Assembly: GCA_036641395.1 (NCBI GenBank)
Contig: JAVWEY010000044.1
Location: 1 to 11,519, forward strand
DNA from: JAVXTH01 sp036641395
GTDB taxonomy: Bacteria; Bacillota_I; Bacilli_A; Erysipelotrichales; Erysipelotrichaceae
Direction of reading: 5' to 3'
DNA: 11,519 bases
Shown here: in pieces, positions 1 to 5,657 of the stretch
How positions within the stretch are numbered: the stretch's first letter is position 1
How the letters are laid out: each line of letters opens with the position of its first letter
Program-made: the position numbers and the translations under genes
The notes under the pieces: model-generated
What the model was told of the DNA's origin: nothing
The model's database searches: none
The model's input: the letters and a program-made list of their open reading frames with translations, nothing else

Positions 1-321
1 ATTGGAACACTTGTGGGTTTTCTTACGGGAATTTATGTTCCGATTGGTCAATTACCAGAAGTTGCACAAATAGTAATTAAATGCTTTCCACCCTCACATG
101 GTGTAGCATTATTTCGTCAAGTCTTGACATCAGCGCCAATAGCTACAACTTTTGAAGGTGCACCAGTAAAGGCAGTCACAGATATGCAAGAACTGCTTGG
201 TATAACTTACAAATTCGGCAACATAACGGTAACACCTTTTGTGAGTGTTATGTTATTAGTCGTAACTGTTGTAGCTTTTTATGGACTATCTATATGGAAT
301 GTTTCAAGAAAAAGGAAATAA
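1..321 (+). CDS. ABC-2 type exporter permease, C-terminal fragment (5' end outside window)
   Basis: The reading frame is open from base 1 (I-G-T-L-V-G-F-L...) to a TAA at 319-321, so the gene starts upstream of the window; the first ATG-like codons inside it are not the true start. The visible 106 residues hold a hydrophobic stretch ending in a G-I-Y-V-P-I-G-Q-L-P motif, a PPSHGVALFRQVL segment, a less hydrophobic loop, then a final membrane segment (VMLLVVTVVAFYGLSIW) and a basic tail (SRKRK). This order, with an 'IP.G.LP' motif, a 'P.SH...L.R' amphipathic stretch and a last TM helix, is typical of ABC-2 family permeases of DrrB/YadH type, which export drugs, lipids or polysaccharides with a partner ATPase. 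The partner should lie upstream. The substrate cannot be told from this fragment. The gene is unrelated in function to the metal operon that follows. Confidence 0.75.
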   Translation: MGTLVGFLTGIYVPIGQLPEVAQIVIKCFPPSHGVALFRQVLTSAPIATTFEGAPVKAVTDMQELLGITYKFGNITVTPFVSVMLLVVTVVAFYGLSIWNVSRKRK

Positions 322-420
322 TAAAAAACGACATTGAAATAAAAAAATAACATTTATATGATAAAAAATCCATAGTACACCATGTAGTCCACATATTTAC
401 ATAATGTAAAAACATTTGTA
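322..420. other. AT-rich intergenic spacer
   Basis: This short spacer lies between the permease stop and the first hairpin of the IS remnant. No ORF, clear promoter or strong terminator is visible. Transcription from the permease gene could end at the 421-452 hairpin. Confidence 0.5.
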
Positions 421-452
421 GAACCCTAGTGAAAATTCGCTAAGGTTCTTTT
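421..452 (+). terminator. Stem-loop with short T tract at IS left region
   Basis: An 11-bp stem (GAACCCTAGTG against CGCTAAGGTTC, one C/A mismatch and one G-U type pair) closes a 6-base loop and is followed by TTTT. It could be the IS left-end hairpin, a terminator insulating the element from read-through of the upstream permease gene, or both. The T tract is short, so termination strength is uncertain. Confidence 0.45.
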
Positions 453-574
453 GATACGGAAAACACCACGAAGTACCGTGGGGTTCGGAAAGACTTAAGT
501 CAGCTGAAGTATGCAAAGCATACGAAATAAAAAATCGCCTACTATGCGGGTGGCGTTAAACGTTATACAGTTGC

Positions 575-630
575 ATCACCTTTTTAATTATAATAGAGTT
601 TTTCAAGTTATATTAAAAAGGAAAGGTGAT
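575..630 (+). promoter_or_regulatory. Inverted repeat sequestering the tnpA ribosome binding site
   Basis: The left arm at 575-593 (ATCACCTTTTTAATTATAA) is nearly complementary to the right arm at 608-630, which contains the tnpA Shine-Dalgarno sequence AAAGGTGAT (622-630) just before the ATG at 636. Folding of a transcript that includes the left arm would hide the SD, and transcripts starting inside the repeat would escape this. SD occlusion by a 5' hairpin is a known way in which IS200 keeps transposase expression low. A TATAAT at 589-594 lies between the arms but has no good -35 partner. Confidence 0.55.
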
Positions 631-635
631 ATAAA

Positions 636-1009
636 ATGGCTAAAAAGTATAACTCATTAGCAAACATAGCATGGATGTGCAAATACTACGTTGTGGTCAT
701 ACCCAAGTATAGGGAAAACTAATTTATAATCAATATTGAAGAGAACTAATAGAAATTATGTATCGAAGAGATCTAATAGAAATTATGAAATCGCTATGTA
801 AATATAAAGGGGTGGAAATAATAGGACATAGGATGCCGAATCATGTACATCTGTTGTTAACGATACCACCAAAATACAGTGTATCAAGCTTTATAGGATA
901 CATAAAGGGAAAGTCAGCATTCACGATGTCTGATCGACATGCAAATTTAGAATACAAACTTGAAAACCGACACTTTTTGGCAGAAAGATACTATGTAAGT
1001 ACAGTAGGA
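636..1009 (+). pseudogene. tnpA: IS200-type HUH transposase TnpA remnant, frameshifted and 3'-truncated
   Basis: TnpA cuts and joins single-stranded IS ends using a HUH metal site and one catalytic tyrosine. The ATG at 636 opens MAKKYNSLANIAWMCKYYVV and continues VIPKYREN, the usual start of Firmicute IS200 transposases, but reaches TAA at 720. Shifting frame near 713, as if one base were lost from an AGG-AGA-AAA context, restores R-K-L-I-Y-N-Q-Y. A TGA at 737-739 follows, where the duplicated copy has CGA. The frame then runs on (RRDLIEIMKSLCKYKGVEII) to the HUH motif H-V-H at 842-850, then PPKYSVSSFIGYIKGKS and DRHANLEYK, ending at YYVSTVG (about 1009). The family continues for roughly 35-40 more residues that include the catalytic Tyr helix; these are missing. 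At least three lesions (frameshift, stop, truncation) plus an internal duplication make it inactive. Confidence 0.85.
734..787 (+). repeat. 27-bp imperfect tandem duplication inside the tnpA remnant
   Basis: Bases 734-760 and 761-787 are adjacent direct copies of one 27-base unit and differ at two positions (T737/C764 and A745/T772). The unit equals nine codons (Y-R-R-D/E-L-I-E-I-M), so the duplication keeps frame, but T737 turns CGA into the stop TGA in the first copy. Most likely it arose by slippage after the gene had lost function. Confidence 0.9.
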
Positions 1010-1109
1010 TTTTCATCGAAGCTGCCTTCTTATTTCCTATCGTTTCTGCTAATTTTTTAATGACCTTATGTTTATACTCTTCATTCATTCTTAAATTCAC
1101 GTTTATCAT
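1010..1109 (-). pseudogene. 5' stub of a RelB/DinJ-type antitoxin gene
   Basis: On the - strand an ATG at 1109-1107 is preceded by a strong GGGGAGGT ribosome binding site (about 1113-1120). It encodes MINVNLRMNEEYKHKV followed by IKKLAETIG. The M-x-x-V-N-x-R-M-x-E-E-x-K start is characteristic of the N-terminal beta strand and first helix of RelB/DinJ ribbon-helix-helix antitoxins, which repress their own operon and neutralise a RelE/YafQ-type toxin. The resemblance fades after about residue 25, and the frame then runs antisense into the IS200 remnant, ending at 921 with no further family likeness. The rest of the antitoxin and the toxin are absent. I read it as a gene cut by insertion or deletion at the IS junction. 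The family call rests on a short N-terminus only. Confidence 0.5.
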
Positions 1110-1158
1110 AAGTACCTCCCCATAATTTGAAAGGCTTATTCTATCCTATATTTAAGAT

Positions 1159-1186
1159 ATTATCATATTCGAATTATAAAAGTTAA
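1159..1186 (-). promoter_or_regulatory. Possible promoter of the antitoxin stub
   Basis: Read on the - strand, TTAACT (1186-1181) and GATAAT (1164-1159) are separated by 16 bases and sit about 50 bases before the antitoxin ATG. The spacer includes the palindrome ATTCGAAT (1168-1175), placed where an autoregulatory operator would be expected. It faces away from the cad promoter. Confidence 0.35.
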
Positions 1187-1205
1187 CGTAATGAATGGCT
1201 TTTTC

Positions 1206-1234
1206 TTTACATTTATAGTTATATCTAATATAAT
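1206..1234 (+). promoter_or_regulatory. cad operon promoter
   Basis: TTTACA (1206-1211) and a perfect TATAAT (1229-1234) are separated by exactly 17 bases. Transcription would start near 1241, inside the palindromic operator, so repressor binding would block RNA polymerase. Confidence 0.8.
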
Positions 1235-1238
1235 AGTC

Positions 1239-1258
1239 ATATGAACGAGTGTTCATAT
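1239..1258 (+). promoter_or_regulatory. CadC/SmtB-type operator palindrome
   Basis: A perfect 8-4-8 inverted repeat, ATATGAAC-gagt-GTTCATAT, lies just downstream of the -10 box over the expected start site. TGAAC/GTTCA half-sites are the usual recognition pattern of zinc- and cadmium-sensing ArsR-family repressors, and the first gene of the operon encodes one. The half-site spacing fits the long imperfect repeats known for SmtB, CzrA and CadC. Confidence 0.8.
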
Positions 1259-1277
1259 ATAGAAATGAGGTTATTGT

Positions 1278-1637
1278 ATGAATTATTATGAATGTGAAGT
1301 ATATGAAGAACATCCAGAAAAAATAGAACAAATAAAGAATTCAATGTTATCCCAAATACAATTTAATGATCTTTCCGCTTTGTTTAAAATGTTTAGTGAT
1401 CCAACTCGCTTAAAAATATTAAGTGTACTATTTCAAGGTGAATTATGCGTATGTGATCTCGCTGCTATTTTAGAAATGAGCCACTCTGCAGTATCTCATC
1501 AATTAAGTGTGCTTAGAACAAATCGGATTATTAAGTTTCGTAAAGTAGGAAAGAATGTTTATTATGCTTTGGATGATGAGCATATTGAATTAATATATAA
1601 TGCAGGATTAACACATATATTGGAGGATGGGAAATGA
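1278..1637 (+). CDS. cadC: ArsR/SmtB-family metal-sensing repressor (CadC-like)
   Basis: This cytoplasmic dimeric winged-helix repressor leaves its operator when it binds Zn, Cd or Pb. It is 119 residues long, the usual size. The core S-D-P-T-R-L-K-I-L, ELCVCDLA and S-H-S-A-V-S-H-Q-L-S-V-L-R recognition helix is diagnostic. Cys57 and Cys59 in ELCVCD, with Cys6 near the N-terminus, form the alpha3N-type soft-metal site of CadC. D100-x-H102-x10-H113-x2-E116 has the same spacing as the alpha5 zinc site of SmtB (D-x-H, then H-x2-E). Both sensing sites therefore look complete, although CadC often has a second N-terminal Cys that is not obvious here (only Cys6). The RBS GAGG (1267-1270) lies 7 bases before the ATG. 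Its stop overlaps the cadA start, so the two are translationally coupled, and the operator at 1239-1258 is the evident target. Confidence 0.93.
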   Translation: MNYYECEVYEEHPEKIEQIKNSMLSQIQFNDLSALFKMFSDPTRLKILSVLFQGELCVCDLAAILEMSHSAVSHQLSVLRTNRIIKFRKVGKNVYYALDDEHIELIYNAGLTHILEDGK

Positions 1638-3964
1638 TGGAATTAAATTATCAAATTGAACATCTTGATTGTGCTAATTGTGCAAATAAAATAGAAACAA
1701 AAATTAGCCAATTAAAAGCAATTCAAGAAGTGAATCTGAATTTTATAAATAAAAAATTATTGATTATTTGTAGTGCATCAGATGTAATGCAAGTAAGAAA
1801 AGATGTTGAAACAATTGTTGCGACAATTGAACCAGATGCTATTCTAATTGAACTAAATAAAGAAATTTCAACTAATCCGTTGTTATCTACAAAAGGATAT
1901 ATTACGTATCAGATAAAAGGACTAGATTGCGCAAACTGTGCGGCCAAGATTGAACAAGCAATTAGAAATTTAGATGAAGTGAGTGAAGCTCATGTCAACT
2001 TTGCAAATGGAAGTATTTCGATTAAGACAGAAAAGGAAGAAAGTTCTTCCTTATATAATGAAGTAACAAAAATTGTAGATGAAATAGAACCTGGTTGTTC
2101 GATTACCAAAAGCAATCAGATAGATAAAGACAATCAAGAGAATAATCATAATTTTGATATTCTTCGTTTAAGTGCTGGATTAATTTTCTTTCTTGCTGGT
2201 TTGTATTTTAAACAATATGAAGTCATTTTATTTATAATTGCATTTGTTATTAGTGGTGGTAAGGTTGTGTTACAAGCAATTCGAAATGTTTTTCATGGGC
2301 AAGTATGGGATGAAAACTTCTTAATGAGTATCGCAACTATTGGTGCTTTCGCAATTGGAGATTATGGTGAAGGGGTTGCCGTAATGTTGTTTTATGAAGT
2401 AGGAGAGTTATTTCAATCCTTTGCAGTGAATCATTCTCGTAAATCAATCAAAGCACTGATGAATTTGCGTAGTGAAGAAGTGAGTTTGGTTGTCGAGGAA
2501 CAAATAAGAATGGTAGATCCTGCGGATGTACAGGTGGGAGATATCATCGCATTAAAAGCGGGCGAGCGCGTTGCACTCGATGGTGTGTTATTAAGTGATG
2601 CTACATCACTTGATACAAGTGCATTGAGTGGAGAATCATTACCAAAGGATATTGAATGTGGGGATGAAATATTAGCTGGAATGATTAATTTAAATAAAGT
2701 AGTACAAATGCGAGTAACTCGTATTTTAAGTGAAAGTAGCATTTCTAGAATTCTTGAATTAGTTCAAAATGCAGGGAATGCGAAAGCACCAACCGAGAAA
2801 TTTATTACTAAATTTGCACGTTACTATACACCTAGTGTTGTGGTGGCAGCGCTTATGATTGTGATCATTCCTTCTTTACTTGGTTATGGTGATTTTAATA
2901 CTTGGCTTTATCGAGGACTTACATTTCTTGTTATATCATGTCCTTGTGCTTTAGTTATTTCAATACCGCTTGCCTTGTTTGCGGGTATTGGTGGGGCAAG
3001 TCGCAAAGGTATTTTAGTAAAAGGTGGAAATTATTTAGAAGCAATTCGTAATATTGATACGATTGTTTTTGATAAAACGGGTACGCTAACCAAGGGTATC
3101 TTTAAAGTGCTTGAGATTCATGGAGAAAATCAAGATGAAATTCTGGAGTTAGCTGCTTATGGAGAATGTTTTAGTTCACATCCAATTGCTACTTCAATTG
3201 TGAAGACTTATGGTAAAGAAATTGATAAACAACGGATTACTAGTTATGAAGAAGTGAGTGGTAAAGGTATTTCACTTTTTATTGATAATGATAAGATTTT
3301 AATAGGTAACAAGAATATGCTTCAAGACCATAAAATTAATGTTCCAGATTTATCGAATGCCAAAACAATTGTTTATGTAGTGAAGAATAATCAATATTTA
3401 GGTTATATTCAAATTGGTGATGAATTAAAAGATACGAGTAAAGAAGCAATTAAAACACTTAAGAAAATGGGAATTCATAAATTAGTTATGTTAAGTGGAG
3501 ATCATAATTTAGCGGTAGAAGAAATTAAAAATCAACTTAATTTAGATGAAGTTTATGGAGAATTATTACCTTATGATAAAGTTACTAAACTTGAAATGTT
3601 ATTATCGCAACAAGCAAATGGTAAGAAATTAGCCTTTGTTGGTGATGGTATTAATGATGCTCCCGTTATTGCTAGGGCAGATATTGGATTTGCGATGGGA
3701 GGAATTGGTAGTGATGCTGCTATTGAAGCTGCTGATGTTGTCTTAATGAAAGATGACTTAATCGCAATTTGTGAAGCAATAGCGATTTCAAAGAAAACTA
3801 AAACAATCATGACTTCCAACATTGTATTTGCATTAGGAGTTAAACTCGTAGTATTATGTTTAAGTGCATTTGGTTATGCCAATATGTGGTGGGGTGTATT
3901 TGCCGATGTCGGAGTAACGCTACTAGCAATTATGAACTCAATGCGTGCACTTAAGAATCGTTAA
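1634..3964 (+). CDS. cadA: P1B-type Zn/Cd/Pb efflux ATPase with two HMA domains
   Basis: This membrane pump uses ATP to export divalent soft metals from the cytoplasm. It is 776 residues long. Two N-terminal HMA metal-binding domains carry L-D-C-A-N-C (C13/C16 and C99/C102). Then come the TM region from about 175, the SGES actuator loop (332-335, where TGES is usual), the transport motif CPC (436-438), the phosphorylation site DKTGT (D480), the SHP motif (H516-P517) and the hinge GDGINDAP (670-677). A C-terminal helix bears F-A-D-V-G-V with D758, the acidic residue matching the metal-ligand Asp of ZntA/CadA (group IB-2). CPC plus this Asp argues for Zn/Cd/Pb rather than Cu. The ATG at 1634 overlaps the cadC stop (ATGA); a second ATG at 1637 is also possible, and both are served by GGAGG at 1622-1626. 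It is co-transcribed with cadC. Confidence 0.95.
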   Translation: MMELNYQIEHLDCANCANKIETKISQLKAIQEVNLNFINKKLLIICSASDVMQVRKDVETIVATIEPDAILIELNKEISTNPLLSTKGYITYQIKGLDCANCAAKIEQAIRNLDEVSEAHVNFANGSISIKTEKEESSSLYNEVTKIVDEIEPGCSITKSNQIDKDNQENNHNFDILRLSAGLIFFLAGLYFKQYEVILFIIAFVISGGKVVLQAIRNVFHGQVWDENFLMSIATIGAFAIGDYGEGVAVMLFYEVGELFQSFAVNHSRKSIKALMNLRSEEVSLVVEEQIRMVDPADVQVGDIIALKAGERVALDGVLLSDATSLDTSALSGESLPKDIECGDEILAGMINLNKVVQMRVTRILSESSISRILELVQNAGNAKAPTEKFITKFARYYTPSVVVAALMIVIIPSLLGYGDFNTWLYRGLTFLVISCPCALVISIPLALFAGIGGASRKGILVKGGNYLEAIRNIDTIVFDKTGTLTKGIFKVLEIHGENQDEILELAAYGECFSSHPIATSIVKTYGKEIDKQRITSYEEVSGKGISLFIDNDKILIGNKNMLQDHKINVPDLSNAKTIVYVVKNNQYLGYIQIGDELKDTSKEAIKTLKKMGIHKLVMLSGDHNLAVEEIKNQLNLDEVYGELLPYDKVTKLEMLLSQQANGKKLAFVGDGINDAPVIARADIGFAMGGIGSDAAIEAADVVLMKDDLIAICEAIAISKKTKTIMTSNIVFALGVKLVVLCLSAFGYANMWWGVFADVGVTLLAIMNSMRALKNR

Positions 3965-4017
3965 GAATGGACCTTTGTCTTTTCTTGATTTAAATTATAT
4001 TGTTAAGGAGTGTATTT

Positions 4018-4446
4018 ATGAAAAAAATATTGTTAATTGGTTGTACGATGTTAATTCTATTAAGTGGTTGTTCTAGTAGTTATGAGCGGGACACACAACC
4101 TGGAGAAATAATTGAAATGACCTACCAAGAAGCTCTAGATAAGGTTAAGAATAAAGATACCTTTGTTTTAGTTATTTCACAATCAGCCTGTGGGCACTGT
4201 AAATTGTTGAAGGATATGCTGAATGTTTACTTAGAAGATCATCATGTCATTGTCTATGATGCATTATTAGATGGAACAAATTTATCACTTGAAGCAATTC
4301 AAAAAGATTTTCCTAAGTTTAAAGGAACACCAGATATTTATGTTGTGAAGAAAGGTAAACTTACTAGTCATGCTGCTGGCAGCATGGAAGAAGATGAATT
4401 TGATCAATGGGTTGTCGATCATAAATTAGATGAGTTGAAAAAGTAA
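4018..4446 (+). CDS. Thioredoxin-like lipoprotein with CGHC motif
   Basis: The protein is predicted to be anchored by lipid to the outer face of the membrane and to act in thiol-disulfide chemistry. It has 142 residues. The signal peptide MKKILLIGCTMLILLSGC ends in lipobox L-S-G-C with lipidated Cys18. The thioredoxin-fold part contains S-A-C-G-H-C (C58, C61), then K-G-T-P-D-I-Y-V-V, where P105 fits the cis-Pro before the active-site strand; the order and spacing match thioredoxins. I chose the ATG at 4018 because AAGGAG (4005-4010) lies 7 bases upstream and a signal peptide follows directly. An in-frame TTG at 4000 would add six residues and lacks an RBS. It follows cadA by 53 bases with no intervening terminator or clear promoter, so it is probably the third gene of the metal operon. 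Whether it protects surface thiols from metal, matures a partner protein, or binds metal itself is unknown. Confidence 0.8.
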   Translation: MKKILLIGCTMLILLSGCSSSYERDTQPGEIIEMTYQEALDKVKNKDTFVLVISQSACGHCKLLKDMLNVYLEDHHVIVYDALLDGTNLSLEAIQKDFPKFKGTPDIYVVKKGKLTSHAAGSMEEDEFDQWVVDHKLDELKK

Positions 4447-4471
4447 GGGTTTGTTTAAACCCTTTTCTTTT
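4445..4471 (+). terminator. Rho-independent terminator of the cad operon
   Basis: A perfect 8-bp stem AAGGGTTT / AAACCCTT (4445-4452, 4457-4464) with loop GTTT overlaps the lipoprotein stop codon and runs into TTTTCTTTT. Confidence 0.9.
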
Positions 4472-4529
4472 GGTTTATCATTTATAATACTTCATTTTCA
4501 ATTTATTTCTTTTCATAACTTTTAGTAAT

Positions 4530-4550
4530 GTAAAAATATGAAAATTTTAC
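4530..4550. promoter_or_regulatory. AT-rich inverted repeat upstream of the flavoprotein promoter
   Basis: GTAAAA (4530-4535) and TTTTAC (4545-4550) form an inverted repeat ending 8 bases before the -35 box. It could be a regulator site, but short AT-rich repeats also occur by chance in this composition. Confidence 0.2.
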
Positions 4551-4558
4551 GAAAATCA

Positions 4559-4587
4559 TTGATAAAATGTTTCATTACCGATATAAT
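4559..4587 (+). promoter_or_regulatory. Promoter of the flavoprotein-pyrophosphatase unit
   Basis: TTGATA (4559-4564) and TATAAT (4582-4587) are spaced by 17 bases, 30 bases before the ATG of the flavoprotein gene. Confidence 0.8.
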
Positions 4588-4616
4588 AAAAAGGCTAGGA
4601 AAAGGATCGTGATAAA

Positions 4617-5642
4617 ATGGATTGTTTGAATGAAGTTTATGATGAAGCCCGCATAAAGGCTACGAAATGTAAATGCTGCCCTGTATGTAATGGCAATGCA
4701 TGTCGAGGAGAAACTCCTGGTGTCGGTGGTAAAGGCAGTGGGGATAGTTTTGTTCGTAATTATCAAAAGCTCCATGAAATCAAATTAGTTTATGATACGA
4801 TTGTAACAAATGAAGAAATTGATACTTCTGCAGATTTTTTTAATCACAAAGTAGACTTACCTGTTTATGCAGCACCAATTAGTGGTGTTGAACAAAATTA
4901 TGGGGTTAAGATGAGTGATTTTGAATATACTGAATTACTAGTAGAGGGATGTAATCTTGCTAGTAGCATTGCTTTTAGTGGTGATGGTATGAGGAAAGAA
5001 ATGTTTACAGAACCATTATCCTTGATTAAAAAGAATCATGGAATTGGTGTTCCTACGATTAAGCCATGGCTAAATGATGAATTTAAATGGCGTGTCCTGC
5101 AAGCAAAGGAAGCTAATGTATTAGCAGTAGCGTGTGACATTGATGCTTCTGGCTTAACCAATTTGCGTCATAGTGCAACTCCGGTTGGGTTTAAAGATGT
5201 TGAAGACCTGAAACAACTACGTTCCTTGTTTGATTGTCCTTTTATTATTAAAGGGGTATTAAGCAGACAAGGGGCAATGAAAGCATTAGAAGCTGGAGCT
5301 AATGCGATTATTGTATCAAATCATGGTGGTCGAGTACTAGATGAATGTGTTTCTGGTATTGAGATGTTAGAAGAAATTGTCGATGCAGTTGATGGAAGAA
5401 TGAAAATCTTTGTTGATGGTGGATTTCGAAGTGGTTACGATGTATTCAAAGCAATCGCAATTGGTGCAGATGGAGTATTAATTGGGCGTCCGCTATCTTT
5501 GGCATTAATTGGTGATGGTGCAAATGGAGTTAAATTATACTTTGAGAAAATAAAGAATGAATTAAGAGATGCAATGGCAATGTGTGGTTGTAAGAACTTA
5601 AGTGAAATAAATCGTAATATGATAAAAATAGATTTTAATTAA
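4617..5642 (+). CDS. FMN-dependent alpha-hydroxy-acid oxidase-fold protein, Cys-rich N-terminus
   Basis: This 341-residue protein belongs to the TIM-barrel FMN family that includes lactate, glycolate and mandelate oxidases. Family marks are K212 (I-I-K-G-V), the catalytic segment S-N-H-G-G-R (H236, R239), the phosphate-binding V-D-G-G-F-R-S-G (266-273) and L-I-G-R-P-L (288-293). H236 and R239 match the proton-abstracting His and substrate-binding Arg of glycolate oxidase. By eye, the usual L-Y-V-Y-K segment carrying a substrate Tyr is replaced by P-T-I-K-P-W (146-151), and the T-V-D-T-P-R-L-G-R segment by A-C-D-I-D-A-S-G-L, so the substrate may not be a simple 2-hydroxy acid. The N-terminus has Cys18, 20, 21, 24 and 29 in C-K-C-C-P-V-C, a possible metal or Fe-S site. 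Similar proteins in clostridia are annotated only generically. A weak AGGA-type RBS lies upstream, and the stop is 15 bases before the next start. Confidence 0.8.
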   Translation: MDCLNEVYDEARIKATKCKCCPVCNGNACRGETPGVGGKGSGDSFVRNYQKLHEIKLVYDTIVTNEEIDTSADFFNHKVDLPVYAAPISGVEQNYGVKMSDFEYTELLVEGCNLASSIAFSGDGMRKEMFTEPLSLIKKNHGIGVPTIKPWLNDEFKWRVLQAKEANVLAVACDIDASGLTNLRHSATPVGFKDVEDLKQLRSLFDCPFIIKGVLSRQGAMKALEAGANAIIVSNHGGRVLDECVSGIEMLEEIVDAVDGRMKIFVDGGFRSGYDVFKAIAIGADGVLIGRPLSLALIGDGANGVKLYFEKIKNELRDAMAMCGCKNLSEINRNMIKIDFN

Positions 5643-5657
5643 ATGGAGGAAGAAATA

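Larger units (their letters stand above)
421..1009 (+). mobile_element. Degraded IS200/IS605-family insertion sequence (tnpA type)
   Basis: The body is recognised by the tnpA remnant at 636-1009. The preceding 215 bases are rich in small stem-loops: GAACC...GGTTC (421-447), CCACG/CGTGG (466-470/477-481), GTATGC-AAA-GCATAC (509-523) and CGCC/GGCG (536-539/552-555). IS200/IS605 elements lack terminal inverted repeats and are instead recognised as single-strand subterminal hairpins, so this block is probably the left-end region. The left boundary is inferred. The right end is missing: transposase homology stops near 1009 and antitoxin-like sequence starts directly after it. Without the tnpA 3' part and right end the copy cannot move by itself. 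Confidence 0.7.

Noticed and set aside
466..555. Small stem-loops as a CRISPR array or riboswitch
   Set aside because: The hairpins differ from each other, there are no regularly spaced repeats, and their position before tnpA is better explained as an IS left end.
758..1060. Open frame on the + strand that could be taken as a 100-residue protein
   Set aside because: It is the middle of the decayed IS200 transposase read from an internal Met in the duplicated segment, running out into antitoxin antisense sequence; it is not an independent gene.
921..1109. 62-codon - strand frame as an intact small protein
   Set aside because: Only the first 25 or so residues look like a real protein (RelB/DinJ N-terminus); the rest is antisense of the transposase remnant.
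2431..2742. - strand open frame inside cadA
   Set aside because: It is a shadow of the strongly coding cadA frame, with no RBS and low-complexity composition.
3571..3822. - strand open frame inside the 3' part of cadA
   Set aside because: It is a shadow frame opposite the conserved GDGIND region, with no family resemblance.
1634..3964. Copper-exporting ATPase (CopA)
   Set aside because: The ArsR-type regulator with a zinc site, the CPC motif together with the F-A-D-V-G Asp in the last helices, and a CadC-type operator fit the Zn/Cd/Pb group; the Asn/Tyr/Met-Ser residues expected of the copper group are not seen.
4575..4775. - strand open frame opposite the flavoprotein start
   Set aside because: It overlaps a good + strand promoter and conserved coding sequence, and has no recognisable protein features.
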